The notes beneath the pieces were generated by a model. It made no database searches and was not told where the DNA came from. It saw only the letters and a program-made list of their open reading frames with translations. Shown piece after piece: positions 15,683-15,960 of a stretch of 15,960 nt of DNA. The DNA is taken from the NCBI GenBank assembly GCA_023395435.1, contig JAEWZG010000142.1, forward strand, positions 1 through 15,960, given 5' to 3'. How positions within the stretch are numbered: position 1 is the stretch's first letter; every line of letters starts with the position of its first letter. This DNA is from Bacillota bacterium. GTDB lineage: Bacteria; Bacillota; Clostridia; Oscillospirales; Ruminococcaceae. A program made the translations under genes and the position numbers.

Positions 15683-15745
15683 CCCCCTGTTTTTTTATTT
15701 GCATACTATGAGTATGCGTTGAGTGGTGTCCTAGGATACACTCAA
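15683..15745 (-). promoter_or_regulatory. structured queT leader, candidate preQ1-type riboswitch
   Basis: On the minus strand the leader forms a 7-bp hairpin TTGAGTG/CACTCAA (15739-15745 with 15719-15725) with a 13-base loop containing TATCCTAGG. It is followed at once by a second hairpin GCATACT-CAT-AGTATGC (15701-15717), an A-rich linker, and the ribosome binding site AGGGGG (15683-15688), nine bases from the ATG. Loop bases TCCT can pair with AGGG of the ribosome binding site, making an H-type pseudoknot that would hide it. That is how preQ1 riboswitches control translation of queT genes. The sequence does not match any preQ1 class consensus I can recall closely, so the class is open. Confidence 0.45.
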
Positions 15746-15755
15746 TCCATATTTA

Positions 15756-15782
15756 AAGGTGGATAATTAACTTATCCACCTT
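15756..15782 (-). terminator. hairpin terminator after fba
   Basis: A perfect 11-bp stem (AAGGTGGATAA, 15756-15766, with its complement at 15772-15782) has a 5-base loop. The minus-strand tail TTTAAATAT is only partly T-rich, so some transcripts may run on into queT. Confidence 0.65.
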
Positions 15783-15808
15783 ATAAATTAAAGTTAAGTT
15801 AACAAAAA

Positions 15809-15960
15809 TTATGCTTTGTTAACAGAACCGAAGAGTTCCATCTTTTCTTTAACTGTGCCTTTGATAGCTTCAAAACCAGGAGCAAGAAGCTTTCTTGGGT
15901 CAAAGCCTTTACCCTGCTGATCCTTGCCAGCTTCAATATATTTTCTTGTAGCTTCAGCAA
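15809..15960 (-). CDS. fba: class II fructose-bisphosphate aldolase, C-terminal 49 residues only
   Basis: Only the last 49 codons and the stop are present, and the rest lies beyond the right edge. The segment GKGFDPRKLLAPGFEAIKGT followed by VKEKMELFGS is the very well conserved C-terminus of class II (zinc-dependent) fructose-bisphosphate aldolase of glycolysis and gluconeogenesis in Clostridia. The metal site and active-site residues are outside the window, so the class call rests on this tail alone. A hairpin terminator follows the stop by 26 bases. Confidence 0.85.
   Translation of the reverse strand, partial: AEATRKYIEAGKDQQGKGFDPRKLLAPGFEAIKGTVKEKMELFGSVNKA

Noticed and set aside
15701..15717. 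Second hairpin of the queT leader read as a transcription terminator
   Set aside because: On the minus strand it is followed by an A-rich stretch, not a T run, so it does not fit an intrinsic terminator. A structural part of the leader is more likely.
1..15960. CRISPR arrays, insertion sequences, integrases, toxin-antitoxin pairs, tRNA or rRNA genes
   Set aside because: I looked for regular repeats, transposase or integrase motifs and tRNA cloverleafs on both strands and saw none.

Overview
The window looks like ordinary chromosome from a low-GC, Gram-positive anaerobe of the Clostridia, most likely a gut Ruminococcus or a close relative. The grounds are AT-rich DNA, strong GGAGG-type ribosome binding sites, sigma-A-like promoters (TTGACA/TATAAT), the secG-rnr pair typical of Firmicutes, a GH94 cellobiose phosphorylase, and an isopropylmalate-synthase-like enzyme of the type known as Re-citrate synthase. 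The species is an inference. I see no IS element, prophage, CRISPR array, tRNA or rRNA.

Left block, 1-3700, minus strand. In transcription order it holds a Re-citrate-synthase-like gene, a GntR/FCD regulator 16 bp behind it, a small HEAT-like protein, and a YibE/F membrane protein cut by the left edge. The first two form an operon. Its promoter is near consensus, and a 24-bp near-perfect palindrome with the core expected for this regulator family lies on the -10 box.

Centre block, 3860-11940, plus strand. A zinc-uptake operon comes first: a Fur-family regulator (probably Zur), then znuA, znuC and znuB, tightly packed or overlapping. Its promoter carries a 17-bp Fur-type operator just after the predicted start site. 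Then follow secG and rnr, each with a terminator hairpin, and a single-gene cellobiose phosphorylase unit with its own promoter and a bidirectional terminator.

Right block, 11950-15960, minus strand. In transcription order it holds the 3' end of fba (class II fructose-bisphosphate aldolase), queT (queuosine-precursor uptake) with a structured leader that may be a preQ1-type riboswitch, a divergent EF-G paralogue that lacks the catalytic histidine of its GTPase site, and an uncharacterised five-span membrane protein.

The genes are mostly independent housekeeping units (zinc homeostasis, protein export, RNA decay, translation, queuosine salvage, central carbon and cellobiose metabolism). I do not see one large novel gene system. 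The best leads are regulatory: the palindrome at the Re-citrate synthase promoter, the zur-znu operator, and the queT leader.
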